Shown here: positions 25,197 through 39,200 of the stretch, in pieces
How the letters are laid out: each line of letters starts with the position of its first letter
How positions within the stretch are numbered: the first letter of the stretch is position 1
NCBI RefSeq assembly: GCF_051401765.1
Contig: NW_027480423.1
Coordinates: 3,472,001-3,536,000 of the forward strand
Direction: 5' to 3'
DNA length: 64,000 nt
Origin: Calliopsis andreniformis
Lineage: Eukaryota > Arthropoda > Insecta > Hymenoptera > Andrenidae
Translations under genes and position numbers: made by a program
Notes under the pieces: generated by a model
Told to the model about the DNA's origin: nothing
Databases searched by the model: none
The model's input: the letters and a program-made list of their open reading frames with translations, nothing else

Positions 25197-27648
25197 CCCG
25201 AACCATAAAATGCAAAAAAAATACAGCAGTGTTTCCATCATATAACAGGAATAATTGCAACCAGTTTCAAAGTGATGGCCAATTCTACGTTCCGGGCAAC
25301 CTAGGTTTCACTCCAGGTCGTTGCTCCACCAGACGGAATAGTTACGGCCTAAGAAGTCAACGCCAGAAGCATAAAATACCATATAAATACAACAGCTTTT
25401 CCATCGTATAAAGCGAGTAATTGCAATCAGTGTGAAAGTATTGGTCAATTCTACGTTCCGAGCACCCTAGGCGTCACTCTAGGGCGTTGCTCCACCACAT
25501 CTAATAGTTACGGCCTTAGAAGTCATTGCCAGAGGCATAAAATGCAATATAAATACAACAGCGTTTCCTTCGTATAAAACGAATAATTGCATCCAGTGTG
25601 AAAGTTATGGTCATTTCTGCATTCCGAGCAACATAGGCTTCACTCTAGGGCGTTGCTCCACCAGATCGAATAGTTAGGTCCTTAGAAGTAAACGCCAGAA
25701 GCATAAAATACGATATAAATACAACAGCTTTACCATCGTATAGAAGGAATAATTGCAAACAGTGTGAAAGTAATGGTCATTTCTACGATCCGGGCAACCT
25801 AGACTTCACTCTACGGCGTTGTTCTACCAGATCGAATAGTTAGGGCCTAAGAAGTGAACGCCAGAAGCATAAAATACAATATAAATATAACAGTTTTTCC
25901 ATCGTATAAAACGAATAATTGCAACCAGTGTGAAAGTTATGGTCATTTCTACGATCCGGGCAACCTAGACTTCACTCTACGGCGTTGTTCTACCAGACCG
26001 AATAGTTAGTGCCTTAGAAGTCAACGCCAGAAGCATAAAATACAATACAAATACAACAGCGTTTCCTTCGTATAAAACGAATAATTGCATCCAGTGTGAA
26101 AGTTATGGTCATTTCTACATTCCGAGCAACATAGGCTTCACTCTAGGGCGTTGCTCCACCAGATCGAATAGTTAGGTCCTTAGAAGTAATCGCCAGAAGC
26201 ATAAAATACGATATAAATACAACAGCTTTACCATCGTATAGAAGGAATAATTGCAAACAGTGTGAAAGTAATGGTCATTTCTACGATCCGGGCAACCTAG
26301 ACTTCACTCTACGGCGTTGTTCTACCAGATCGAATAGTTAGGGCCTAAGAAGTGAACGCCAGAAGCATAAAATACAATATAAATATAACAGTTTTTCCAT
26401 CGTATAAAACGAATAATTGCAACCAGTCTGAAACTTATGGACATTTCTATTTGCCGAGCAACCTAGGTTTCACCCTAGGGCGTTGCTCCAACAGATTGAA
26501 TAGTTAGGGCCTTAGAAGTCAACGCCCGAACCATAAAATGCAAAAAAAATTCAACAGTGTTTCCATCATATAACAGGAATAATTGCAACCAGTTTGAAAG
26601 TGAAGGGCAATTCTACGTTCCGGGCAACCTAGGCTTCACTCTAGGGCGTTGCTCCACCAGATCGAATAGTTAGTGCCTTAGAAGTCAACGCCAGAAGCAT
26701 AAAATACGATACAAATGCAACAGTTTTTCCATCGTATAAAACGAATAATTGTAACCAGTATGAAACTTATGGTCATTTCTACTTTCCGAGCAACCTAGGC
26801 TTCACCCTAGGGCGTTGCTCCAACAGATTGAATAGTTAGGGCCTTAGAAGTCAACGCCCGAACCATAAAATGCAAAAAAAAAATACAACAGTGTTTCCAT
26901 CATATAACAGGAATAATTGTAACCAGTTTGAAAGTGATGGCCAATTCTACGTTCCGGGCAACCTAGGTTTCACTCCAGGGCGTTGGTCCACCAGACCGAA
27001 TAGTTACTGCCTAAGAAGTCAACGCCAGAAGCATAAAATACGATATAAATACAACAGCTTTTCCATCGTGTAAAACGAGTAATTGCAATCAGTGTGAAAG
27101 TAATGGTCATTTCCACGTTCCGTGCAACCTAGGCTTCACTCTAGGGCGTTGCTCCACCAGATCAGACAGTTAGGCCCTTAGAAGCCAACGCCCGAAGCAT
27201 TAAATACAAAATAAATAGAACAGTTTTTCCATCATATAAAACGAATAATTGCAACCAGTATGAAAGTTATGGTCATTTCTACTTTCCGGGCAACCTAGGC
27301 TTCACCCTAGGGCGTTGCTCCAACAGATTGAATAGTTAGGGCCTTAGAAGTCAATGCCCGAAGCATAAAATGCAATAAAAATACAACAGTTTTTCCATCA
27401 TATAACAGGAATAATTGCAACCAATTTGAAAGTGATGGTCATATCTACGTACCGGGCAACCTAGGCTTCACTCGAGGGCGTTGCTCCACCAGATCGAATA
27501 GTTAGGGCCTTAGAAGTCAACGCCCGAAGCATAAAATGCAAAAAAAATACAGCAGTGTTTCCATCATATAACAGGAATAATTGCAACCAGTTTCAAAGTG
27601 ATGGCCAATTCTACGTTCCGGGCAGCCTAGGCTTCACTCTGGGGCGTT
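25197..27648. repeat. 16-monomer tandem, right copy
   Basis: Partner of 22540-24990. Differences are few: GTATTGGTCAATTC for GTAATGGTCAATTC near 25438, TTCTGCATTCC near 25616, and one more A in the A-run at 26874-26883. It overlaps the start of HOR-C (25947), so the same monomers belong to two nested repeat levels. Confidence 0.8.
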
Positions 27649-29768
27649 GCTCCACCAGACGGAATAGTTACGGCCTAAGAAGTCAACGCCAGAAGCATAA
27701 AATACCATATAAATACAACAGCTTTTCCATCGTATAAAGCGAGTAATTGCAATCAGTGTGAAAGTATTGGTCAATTCTACGTTCCGAGCACCCTAGGCGT
27801 CACTCTAGGGCGTTGGTCCACCACATCTAATAGTTACGGCCTTAGAAGTCATTGCCAGAGGCATAAAATGCAATATAAATACAACAGCGTTTCCTTCGTA
27901 TAAAACGAATAATTGCATCCAGTGTGAAAGTTATGGTCATTTCTGCATTCCGAGCAACATAGGCTTCACTCTAGGGCGTTGCTCCACCAGATCAGACAGT
28001 TAGGTCCTTAGAAGCCAACGCCCGAAGCATTAAACACAAAATAAATAGAACAGTTTTTCCATCATATAAAACGAATAATTGCAACCAGTATGAAAGTTAT
28101 GGTCATTTCTACTTTCCGGGCAACATAGGCTTCACCCTAGGGCGTTGCTCCAACAGATTGAATAGTTAGGGCCTTAGAAGTCAATGCCCGAAGCATAAAA
28201 TGCAATAAAAATACAGCAGTTTTTCCATCATATAACAGGAATAATTGCAACCAATTTGAAAGTGATGTTCATTTCTACGTACCGGGCAACCTAGGCTTCA
28301 CTCGAGGGCGTTGCTCCACCAGATCGAATAGTTAGGGCCTTAGAAGTCAACGCCCGAAGCATAAAATACAGAATAAATAGAACAGTTTTTCCATCGTATA
28401 AAACGAATAATTGCTGCCAGTGTGAAAGTTCTGGTCATTTCTACTTTCCGGGCAACCTAGGCTTCACCCTAGGGCGTTGCTCCAACAGATTGAATAGTTA
28501 GGGCCTTAGAAGTCAATGCCCGAAGCATAGATACAAAATATAAATACAAAAGTTTTTCCATTATATAAAACGAATAATTGCAACCAGTATGAAAGATATG
28601 GTCATTTCTACTTTCCGGGCAACCTAGGCTTCACCCTAGGGCGTTGCTCCAACAGACTGAATAGTTAGGGCCTTAGAAGTCAATGCCCGAAGCATAATAT
28701 GCAATAAAAATACAGCAGCTTTTCCATCATATAACAGGAATAATTGCAAACAGTGTGAAAGTTATGGTCATTTCTACGTTCCGGGCAACCTGGGCTTCAC
28801 TCTAGGGCGTTGCTCCACCAGATCAAACAGTTAGGGCCTTAGAAGTCAACGCCCGAAGCATGAAATACAAAATAAATAGAACAGTTTCTCCATTGTATAA
28901 AACGTATAATTGCTACCAGTGTAAAAGTTATAGTCATTTCTACGTTCCGGGCAACCTAGGCTTCACCCTAGGGCGTTGTTCCACCTGATGGTATAGTTAG
29001 GGCCTAAGAAGTCAACGCCAGAAGCATAAAATACGATATAAATATAACAGTTTTTCCATTGTATAAAACGAATAATTGCTACCAGTGTAAAAGTTATGGT
29101 CATTTCTACGTTCCGGGCAACCTAGGCTACACCCTAGGCCGTTGTTCCACCAGATCGAACAGTTAGGGCCTAAGAAGTGAACGCCAGAAGCATAAAATAC
29201 AAAATAAATACAACAGTTTTTCCATCATATAAAACGAATAATTGCAACCAGTATGAAAGTTATGGTCATTTCTATTTTCCGAGCAACCTAGGCTTCACCC
29301 TAGGGCGTTGCTCCAACAGATTGAATAGTTAGGGCCTTAGAAGTCAACGCCCGAACCATAAAATGCAAAAAAAATTCAGCAGTGTTTCCATCATATAACA
29401 GGAATAATTGCAAGCAGTGTGAAAGTAATGGTCATTTCTATGTTCCGGGCAACCTAGGCTATCACTCTACGGTGTTGTTCCACCAGATCGAATAGTTAGG
29501 GCCTAAGAAGTGAACGCCAGAAGCATTAAATACAATATAAATATAACAGTTTTTCCATCGTATAAAACGAATAATAGCAACCAGTGTGAAAGTTATGGTC
29601 ATTTCTACGTTCCGGGCAACCTGGGCTTCACTCTACGGTGTTGTTCCACCAGATCGAATAGTTAGGGCCTAAGAAGTGAACGCCAGAAGCATAAAATACA
29701 ATATAAATATAACAGTTTTTACATCGTATAAAACGAATAATAGCAACCAGTATGAAACTTATGGTCAT
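25947..29768. repeat. HOR-C copy 1 (23 monomers)
   Basis: Its first part (25947 to about 26450) returns at 29769-30272, spacing 3822 bp (23 monomers + 4 bp). The remainder (26774-29768) returns at 30264-33258, spacing 3490 bp (21 monomers + 4 bp). The two monomers about 26450-26774 are therefore missing from copy 2. New variants here are GCTGCCAGTGTGAAAGTTCT (28413), CATAGATACAAAATATAAAT (about 28526), CACCTGATGGTATAG (28982) and CTACACCCTAGGCCG. Confidence 0.87.
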
Positions 29769-32700
29769 ATCTACGTACCGGGCAACCTAGACTTCACTCT
29801 ACGGCGTTGTTCTACCAGACCGAATAGTTAGTGCCTTAGAAGTCAACGCCAGAAGCATAAAATACAATACAAATACAACAGCGTTTCCTTCGTATAAAAC
29901 GAATAATTGCATCCAGTGTGAAAGTTATGGTCATTTCTACATTCCGAGCAACATAGGCTTCACTCTAGGGCGTTGCTCCACCAGATCGAATAGTTAGGTC
30001 CTTAGAAGTAATCGCCAGAAGCATAAAATACGATATAAATACAACAGCTTTACCATCGTATAGAAGGAATAATTGCAAACAGTGTGAAAGTAATGGTCAT
30101 TTCTACGATCCGGGCAACCTAGACTTCACTCTACGGCGTTGTTCTACCAGATCGAATAGTTAGGGCCTAAGAAGTGAACGCCAGAAGCATAAAATACAAT
30201 ATAAATATAACAGTTTTTCCATCGTATAAAACGAATAATTGCAACCAGTCTGAAACTTATGGACATTTCTACTTTCCGAGCAACCTAGGCTTCACCCTAG
30301 GGCGTTGCTCCAACAGATTGAATAGTTAGGGCCTTAGAAGTCAACGCCCGAACCATAAAATGCAAAAAAAAAATACAACAGTGTTTCCATCATATAACAG
30401 GAATAATTGTAACCAGTTTGAAAGTGATGGCCAATTCTACGTTCCGGGCAACCTAGGTTTCACTCCAGGGCGTTGGTCCACCAGACCGAATAGTTACTGC
30501 CTAAGAAGTCAACGCCAGAAGCATAAAATACGATATAAATACAACAGCTTTTCCATCGTGTAAAACGAGTAATTGCAATCAGTGTGAAAGTAATGGTCAT
30601 TTCCACGTTCCGTGCAACCTAGGCTTCACTCTAGGGCGTTGCTCCACCAGATCAGACAGTTAGGCCCTTAGAAGCCAACGCCCGAAGCATTAAATACAAA
30701 ATAAATAGAACAGTTTTTCCATCATATAAAACGAATAATTGCAACCAGTATGAAAGTTATGGTCATTTCTACTTTCCGGGCAACCTAGGCTTCACCCTAG
30801 GGCGTTGCTCCAACAGATTGAATAGTTAGGGCCTTAGAAGTCAATGCCCGAAGCATAAAATGCAATAAAAATACAACAGTTTTTCCATCATATAACAGGA
30901 ATAATTGCAACCAATTTGAAAGTGATGGTCATATCTACGTACCGGGCAACCTAGGCTTCACTCGAGGGCGTTGCTCCACCAGATCGAATAGTTAGGGCCT
31001 TAGAAGTCAACGCCCGAAGCATAAAATGCAAAAAAAATACAGCAGTGTTTCCATCATATAACAGGAATAATTGCAACCAGTTTCAAAGTGATGGCCAATT
31101 CTACGTTCCGGGCAGCCTAGGCTTCACTCTGGGGCGTTGCTCCACCAGACGGAATAGTTACGGCCTAAGAAGTCAACGCCAGAAGCATAAAATACCATAT
31201 AAATACAACAGCTTTTCCATCGTATAAAGCGAGTAATTGCAATCAGTGTGAAAGTATTGGTCAATTCTACGTTCCGAGCACCCTAGGCGTCACTCTAGGG
31301 CGTTGCTCCACCACATCTAATAGTTACGGCCTTAGAAGTCATTGCCAGAGGCATAAAATGCAATATAAATACAACAGCGTTTCCTTCGTATAAAACGAAT
31401 AATTGCATCCAGTGTGAAAGTTATGGTCATTTCTGCATTCCGAGCAACATAGGCTTCACTCTAGGGCGTTGCTCCACCAGATCAGACAGTTAGGTCCTTA
31501 GAAGCCAACGCCCGAAGCATTAAACACAAAATAAATAGAACAGTTTTTCCATCATATAAAACGAATAATTGCAACCAGTATGAAAGTTATGGTCATTTCT
31601 ACTTTCCGGGCAACATAGGCTTCACCCTAGGGCGTTGCTCCAACAGATTGAATAGTTAGGGCCTTAGAAGTCAATGCCCGAAGCATAAAATGCAATAAAA
31701 ATACAGCAGTTTTTCCATCATATAACAGGAATAATTGCAACCAATTTGAAAGTGATGTTCATTTCTACGTACCGGGCAACCTAGGCTTCACTCGAGGGCG
31801 TTGCTCCACCAGATCGAATAGTTAGGGCCTTAGAAGTCAACGCCCGAAGCATAAAATACAGAATAAATAGAACAGTTTTTCCATCGTATAAAACGAATAA
31901 TTGCTGCCAGTGTGAAAGTTCTGGTCATTTCTACTTTCCGGGCAACCCAGGCTTCACCCTAGGGCGTTGCTCCAACACATTGAATAGTTAGGGCCTTAGA
32001 AGTCAATGCCCGAAGCATAGATACAAAATATAAATACAAAAGTTTTTCCATTATATAAAACGAATAATTGCAACCAGTATGAAAGATATGGTCATTTCTA
32101 CTTTCCGGGCAACCTAGGCTTCACCCTAGGGCGTTGCTCCAACAGACTGAATAGTTAGGGCCTTAGAAGTCAATGCCCGAAGCATAAAATGCAATAAAAA
32201 TACAGCAGCTTTTCCATCATATAACAGGAATAATTGCAAACAGTGTGAAAGTTATGGTCATTTCTACGTTCCGGGCAACCTGGGCTTCACTCTAGGGCGT
32301 TGCTCCACCAGATCAAACAGTTAGGGCCTTAGAAGTCAACGCCCGAAGCATGAAATACAAAATAAATAGAACAGTTTCTCCATTGTATAAAACGTATAAT
32401 TGCTACCAGTGTAAAAGTTATAGTCATTTCTACGTTCCGGGCAACCTAGGCTTCACCCTAGGGCGTTGTTCCACCTGATGGTATAGTTAGGGCCTAAGAA
32501 GTCAACGCCAGAAGCATAAAATACGATATAAATATAACAGTTTTTCCATTGTATAAAACGAATAATTGCTACCAGTGTAAAAGTTATGGTCATTTCTACG
32601 TTCCGGGCAACCTAGGCTACACCCTAGGCCGTTGTTCCACCAGATCGAACAGTTAGGGCCTAAGAAGTGAACGCCAGAAGCATAAAATACAAAATAAATA

Positions 32701-33258
32701 CAACAGTTTTTCCATCATATAAAACGAATAATTGCAACCAGTATGAAAGTTATGGTCATTTCTATTTTCCGAGCAACCTAGGCTTCACCCTAGGGCGTTG
32801 CTCCAACAGATTGAATAGTTAGGGCCTTAGAAGTCAACGCCCGAACCATAAAATGCAAAAAAAATTCAGCAGTGTTTCCATCATATAACAGGAATAATTG
32901 CAAGCAGTGTGAAAGTAATGGTCATTTCTATGTTCCGGGCAACCTAGGCTATCACTCTACGGTGTTGTTCCACCAGATCGAATAGTTAGGGCCTAAGAAG
33001 TGAACGCCAGAAGCATTAAATACAATATAAATATAACAGTTATTCCATCGTATAAAACGAATAATAGCAACCAGTGTGAAAGTTATGGTCATTTCTACGT
33101 TCCGGGCAACCTGGGCTTCACTCTACGGTGTTGTTCCACCAGATCGAATAGTTAGGGCCTAAGAAGTGAACGCCAGAAGCATAAAATACAATATAAATAT
33201 AACAGTTTTTACATCGTATAAAACGAATAATAGCAACCAGTATGAAACTTATGGTCAT
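29769..33258. repeat. HOR-C copy 2 (21 monomers)
   Basis: Directly follows copy 1 head to tail. The join at about 29769 lies inside one monomer, where ATGGTCATATCTACGTACCG replaces ATGGTCATTTCTACGTT and the HOR-B-like start begins again. Most of the copy is almost identical to copy 1, with scattered changes such as CAACCCAGGC (31943) and CCAACACATTG (31972). It ends in GTTGCGGGCAACC near 33266, after which the array follows a different order. Confidence 0.87.
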
Positions 33259-34604
33259 TTCTACGTTGCGGGCAACCTAGGCTTCACTCGAGGGCGTTGC
33301 TCCACCAGATCAAACAGTTAGGGCTTTAGAAGTCAACGCCCGAAGCATAAAATACAAAATAAATAGAACAGTTTTTCCATTGTATATAACGAATAATTGG
33401 TACCAGTGTAAAAGTTATGGTCATTTCTACGTTCCGAGCAACCTAGGCTTCACCCTAGGGCGTTGCTCCAACAGATTGAGTAGTTAGGGCCTTAGAAGTC
33501 AACGCCCGAACCATAAAATGCAAAAAAAATTCAACAGTGTTTCCATCATATAACAGGAATAGTTGCAACTAGTCTGAAAGTGACGGACAATTCTACGTTC
33601 CGGGCAGCCTAGGCTTCACTCTAGGGCGTTGCTCCACCAGATCGAATAGTTAGTGCCTTAGAAGTCAACGCCAGAAGCATAAAATACAATACAAATACAA
33701 CAGCTTTTCCATCGTATAAAACGAATAATTGCAACCAGTATGAAAGTGATGGCCAATTCTACTTTCCGAGCAACCTAGGCTTCACCCTAGGGCGTTGCTC
33801 CAACAGATTGAATAGTTAGGGCCTTAGAAGTCAACGCCCGAACCATAAAATGCAAAAAAGATTCAACAGTGTTTCCATCATATAACAGGAATAATTGCAA
33901 CCAGTTTGAAAGTGAAGGGCAATTCTACGTTCCGGGCAACCTAGGCTTCACTCTAGGGCGTTGCTCCACCAGATCGAATAGTTAGTGCCTTAGAAGTCAA
34001 CGCCAGAAGCATAAAATACGATACAAATACAACAGTTTTTCCATCGTATAAAACGAATAATTGTAACCAGTATGAAACTTATGGTCATTTCTACTTTCCG
34101 AGCAACCTAGGCTTCACCCTAGGGCGTTGCTCCAACAGATTGAATAGTTAGGGCCTTAGAAGTCAGCGCCCGAACCATAAAATGCAAAAAAAAATACAAC
34201 AGTGTTTCCATCATACAACAGGAGTAATTGCAACCAGTTTGAAAGTGATGGCCAATTCTACGTTCCGGGCAACCTAGGTTTCACTCCAGGGCGTTGGTCC
34301 ACCAGACCGAATAGTTACGGCCTAAGAAGTCAACGCCAGAAGCATAAAATACGATATAAATACAACAGCTTTTCCATCGTATAAAACGAGTAATTGCAAT
34401 CAGTGTGAAAGTAATGGTCATTTCCACGTTCCGAGCACCCTAGGCGTCACTCTAGGGCGTTGCTCCACCACATCTAATAGCTACGGCCTTAGAAGTCAAG
34501 GCCAGAGGCATAAAATACAATATAAATACAACAGCGTTTCCATCGTATAAAACGAATAATTGCATCCAGCGTGAAAGTTATGGTCATTTCTACGTTCCGG
34601 CCAA
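33259..34604. repeat. Monomer block shared with 46.85-48.0 and 52.3-53.66 kb
   Basis: About eight monomers matching the 47 kb region at 13602 bp and the 53 kb region at 19086 bp. Shared variants are TGTATATAACGAATAATTGG, GTACCAGTGTAAAAG, CAAAAAAGATTCAACAG, CATCATACAACAGGAGTAAT and GCGTTGGTCCACCAGACC. Only the 53 kb relative also shares the end (GTCAAGGCCAGAGGC at about 34497, GCATCCAGCGTG at about 34562). An A-run of nine near 34186 belongs to the A-tract class. Confidence 0.8.
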
Positions 34605-34936
34605 CCTAGGCTTCACTCTACGGTGTTGTTCCACCAGATGGAATAGTTAGCGCCTAAGAAGTGAACGCCAGAAGCACAAAATACAATATAAATATAACAG
34701 AATTTCCATCGTATAAAACGAATAATAGCAACCAGTGTGAAAGTTATGGTCATTTCTACGTTCCGTGCAACCTAGGCTTCACTCTACGGTGTTGTTCCAC
34801 CAGATGGAATAGTTAGGGCCTAAGAAGTGAACGCCAGAAGCATAAAATACAATATAAATATAACAGAATTTCCATCGTATAAAACGAATAATAGCAACCA
34901 GTGTGAAAGTTATGGTCATTTCTACGTTCCGTGCAA
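34605..34936. repeat. Single-monomer tandem duplication (two nearly identical adjacent monomers)
   Basis: 34605-34770 and 34771-34936 are almost the same sequence at exactly 166 bp. Both carry CTCTACGGTGTTGTTCC or its flank, CCAGATGGAATAG, GTGAACGCCAGAAGCA and CAGAATTTCCATCG. They differ at a few bases (GTTAGCGCC against GTTAGGGCC, CACAAAATAC against CATAAAATAC). Neighbouring monomers elsewhere in the window differ at many more positions, so this is a recent one-unit expansion inside a higher-order array. The relative at 53.8-53.95 kb has only one copy. Confidence 0.78.
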
Positions 34937-36252
34937 CCTAGGCTTCACTCTAGGGCGTTGCTCCACCAGATCAGACAGTTAGGGCCTTAGAAGCCAACGC
35001 CCGAAGCATTAAATACAAAATAAATAGAACAGTTTTTCCATCATATAAAACGAATAATTGCAACCAGTATGAAAGTTATGGTCATTTCTACTTTCCGGGC
35101 AACCTAGGCTTCACCCTAGGGCGTTGCTCCAACAGATTGAATAGTTAGGGCCTTAGAAGTCAATGCCCGAAGCATAAAATGCAATAAAAATACAACAGTT
35201 TTTCCATCATATAACAGGAATAATTGCAACCAATTTGAAAGTGATGGTCATATCTACGTACCGGGCAACCTAGGCTTCACTCGAGGGCGTTGCTCCACCA
35301 GATCGAATAGTTAGGGCCTTAGAAGTCAACGCCCGAAGCATAAAATACAGAATAAATAGAACAGTTTTTCCATCGTATAAAACGAATAATTGCTGCCAGT
35401 GTGAAAGTTCTGGTCATTTCTATTTTCCGAGCAACCTAGGCTTCACCCTAGGGCGTTGCTCCAACAGATTGAATAGTTAGGGCCTTAGAAGTCAACGCCC
35501 GAACCATAAAATGCAAAAAAAATTCAACAGTGTTTCCATCATATAACAGGAATAATTGCAACCAGTTTGAAAGTGATGGCCAATTCTACGTTCCGGGCAG
35601 CCTAGGCTTCACTCTACTGCGTTGCTCCACCAGATCGAATAGTTAGGTCCTTAGAAGTAAACGCCAGAAGCATAAAATACGATATAAATACAACAGCTTT
35701 TCCATCGTATAGAAGGAATAATTGCAAACAGTGTGAAAGTAATGGTCATTTCTACGTTCCGGGCAACCTAGGCTATCACTCTACGGTGTTGTTCTACCAG
35801 ATCGAATAGTTAGGGCCTAAGAAGTGAACGCCAGAAGCATAAAATACAATATAAATATAACAGTTTTTCCATCGTATAAAACGAATAATTGCAACCAGTG
35901 TGAAAGTTATGGTCATTTCTACGTTCCGGGCAACCTAGGCTTCACTCTAGGGCGTTGCTCCACCAGATCAGACAGTTAGGTCCTTAGAAGCCAACGCCCG
36001 AAGCATTAAACACAAAATAAATAGAACAGTTTTTCCATCATATAAAACGACTAATTGCAACCAGTATGAAAGTTATGGTCATTTCTACTTTCCGGACAAC
36101 ATAGGCTTCACCCTAGGGCGTTGCTCCAACAGATTGAATAGTTAGGGCCTTAGAAGTCAATGCCCGAAGCATAAAATGCAATAAAAATACAGCTATTTTT
36201 CCATCATATAACAGGAATAATTGCAACCAATTTGAAAGTGATGTTCATTTCT

Positions 36253-36254
36253 AG
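36253..36254. other. 8-bp deletion junction (marker), copy a
   Basis: CATTTCTA is followed directly by GCAACCTAGG. Related monomers at 28278, 31768, 41232 and 50688 have CGTACCGG in between. Loss of these 8 bp breaks the 166-bp ladder: the spacing of flanking markers becomes 989 in place of 996-997. The same junction occurs at 43391/43392 and 45211/45212, which dates those three copies to one ancestor. Confidence 0.85.
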
Positions 36255-39200
36255 CAACCTAGGCTTCACTCGAGGGCGTTGCTCCACCAGATCGAATAGT
36301 TAGGGCCTTAGAAGTCAACGCCCGAAGCATAAAATACAGAATAAATAGAACAGTTTTTCCATCGTATAAAACGAATAATTGCTGCCAGTGTGAAAGTTCT
36401 GGTCATTTCTACTTTCCGGGCAACCTAGGCTTCACCCTAGGGCGTTGCTCCAACAGATTGAATAGTTAGGGCCTTAGAAGTCAATGCCCGAAGCATAGAT
36501 ACAAAATATAAATACAAAAGTTTTTCCATTATATAAAACGAATAATTGCAACCAGTATGAAAGTTATGGTCATTTCTACTTTCCGGGCAACCTAGGCTTC
36601 ACCCTAGGGCGTTGCTCCAACAGACTGAATAGTTAGGGCCTTAGAAGTCAATGCCCGAAGCATAAAATGCAATAAAAATACAACAGCTTTTCCATCATAT
36701 AACAGGAATAATTGCAAACAGTGTGAAAGTTATGGTCATTTCTACGTTCCGGGCGACCTAGGCTTCACTCTAGGGCGTTGCTCCACCAGATCAAACAGTT
36801 AGGGCCTTAGAAGTCAACGCCCGAAGCAAGAAATACAAAATAAATAGAACAGTTTTTCCATTGTATAAAACGTATAATTGCAACCAGTGTAAAAGTTATA
36901 GTCATTTCTACGTTCCGGGCAACCTAGGCTTCACCCTAGGGCGTTGTTCCACCTGATGGTATAGTTAGGGCCTAAGAAGTCAACGCCAGAAGCATAAAAT
37001 ACGATATAAATATAACAGTTTTTCCATTGTATAAAACGAATAATTGCTACCAGTGTAAAAGTTATGGTCATTTCTACGTTCCGGGCAACCTAGGCTACAC
37101 CCTAGGCCGTTGTTCCACCAGATCGAACAGTTAGGGCCTAAGAAGTGAACGCCAGAAGCATAAAATACAAAATAAATACAACAGTTTTTCCATCATATAA
37201 AACGAATAATTGCAACCAGTATGAAAGTTATGGTCATTTCTATTTTCCGAGCAACCTAGGCTTCACCCTAGGGCGTTGCTCCAACAGATTGAATAGTTAG
37301 GGCCTTAGAAGTCAACGCCCGAACCATAAAATGCAAAAAAAATTCAACAGTGTTTCCATCATATAACAGGAATAATTGCAACCAGTTTGAAAGTGATGGC
37401 CAATTCTACGTTCCGGGCAGCCTAGGCTTCACTCTACTGCGTTGCTCCACCAGATCGAATAGTTAGGTCCTTAGAAGTAAACGCCAGAAGCATAAAATAC
37501 GATATAAATACAACAGCTTTTCCATCGTATAGAAGGAATAATTGCAAACAGTGTGAAAGTAATGGTCATTTCTACGTTCCGGGCAACCTAGGCTATCACT
37601 CTACGGTGTTGTTCCACCAGATCGAATAGTTAGGGCCTAAGAAGTGAACGCCAGAAGCATTAAATACAATATAAATATAACAGTTTTTCCATCGTATAAA
37701 ACGAATAATAGCAACCAGTGTGAAAGTTATGGTCATTTCTACGTTCCGGGCAACCTGGGCTTCACTCTACGGTGTTGTTCCACCAGATCGAATAGTTAGG
37801 GCCTAAGAAGTGAACGCCAGAAGCATAAAATACAATATAAATATAACAGTTTTTACATCGTATAAAACGAATAATAGCAACCAGTATGAAACTTATGGTC
37901 ATTTCTACGTTCCGGGCAACCTAGGCTTCACTCTAGGGCGTTGCTCCACCAGATCAAACAGTTAGGGCTTTAGAGGTCAACGCCCGAAGCATAAAATACA
38001 AAATAAATGGAACAGTTTTTCCATTGTATATAACGAATAATTGGTACCAGTGTAAAAGTTATGGTCATTTCTACGTTCCGAGCAACCTAGGCTTCACCCT
38101 AGGGCGTTGCTCCAACAGATTGAGTAGTTAGGGCCTTAGAAGTCAACGCCCGAACCATAAAATGCAAAAAAAAATACAACAGTGTTTCCATCATACAACA
38201 GGAGTAATTGCAACCAGTTTGAAAGTGATGGCCAATTCTACGTTCCGGGCAACCTAGGTTTCACTCCAGGGCGTTGGTCCACCAGACCGAATAGTTACGG
38301 CCTAAGAAGTCAACGCCAGAAGCATAAAATACGATATAAATACAACAGCTTTTCCATCGTATAAAACGAGTAATTGCAATCAGTGTGAAAGTAATGGTCA
38401 TTTCTACGTTCCGGGCAACCTAGGCTTCACTCTAGGGCGTTGCTCCACCAGATCGAATAGTTAGTGCCTTAGAAGTCAACGCCAGAAGCATAAAATACGA
38501 TACAAATACAACAGTTTTTCCATCGTATAAAACGAATAATTGTAACCAGTATGAAACTTATGGTCATTTCTACTTTCCGAGCAACCTAGGCTTCACCCTA
38601 GGGCGTTGCTCCAACAGATTGAATAGTTAGGGCCTTAGAAGTCAACGCCCGAACCATAAAATGCAAAAAAAAATACAACAGTGTTTCCATCATACAACAG
38701 GAGTAATTGCAACCAGTTTGAAAGTGATGGCCAATTCTACGTTCCGGGCAACCTAGGTTTCACTCCAGGGCGTTGGTCCACCAGACCGAATAGTTACGGC
38801 CTAAGAAGTCAACGCCAGAAGCATAAAATACGATATAAATACAACAGCTTTTCCATCGTATAAAACGAGTAATTGCAATCAGTGTGAAAGTAATGGTCAT
38901 TTCTACGTTCCGTGCAACCTAGGCTTCACCCTAGGGCGTTGCTCCACCAGATCAAACAGTTAGGGCATTAGAAGCCAACGCCCGAAGCATTAAATACAAA
39001 ATAAATAGAACAGTTTTTCCACTGTATAAAACGAATAATTGCTACCAGTGTAAAAGTTATGGTCATTTCTACTTTCCGAGCAACCTAGACTTCACCCTAG
39101 GGCGTTGCTCCAACAGATTGAATAGTTAGGGCCTTAGAAGTCAACGCCAGAAGCATAAAATGCAATAAAAATACAGCAGTGTTTCCATCGTATAAAACGA

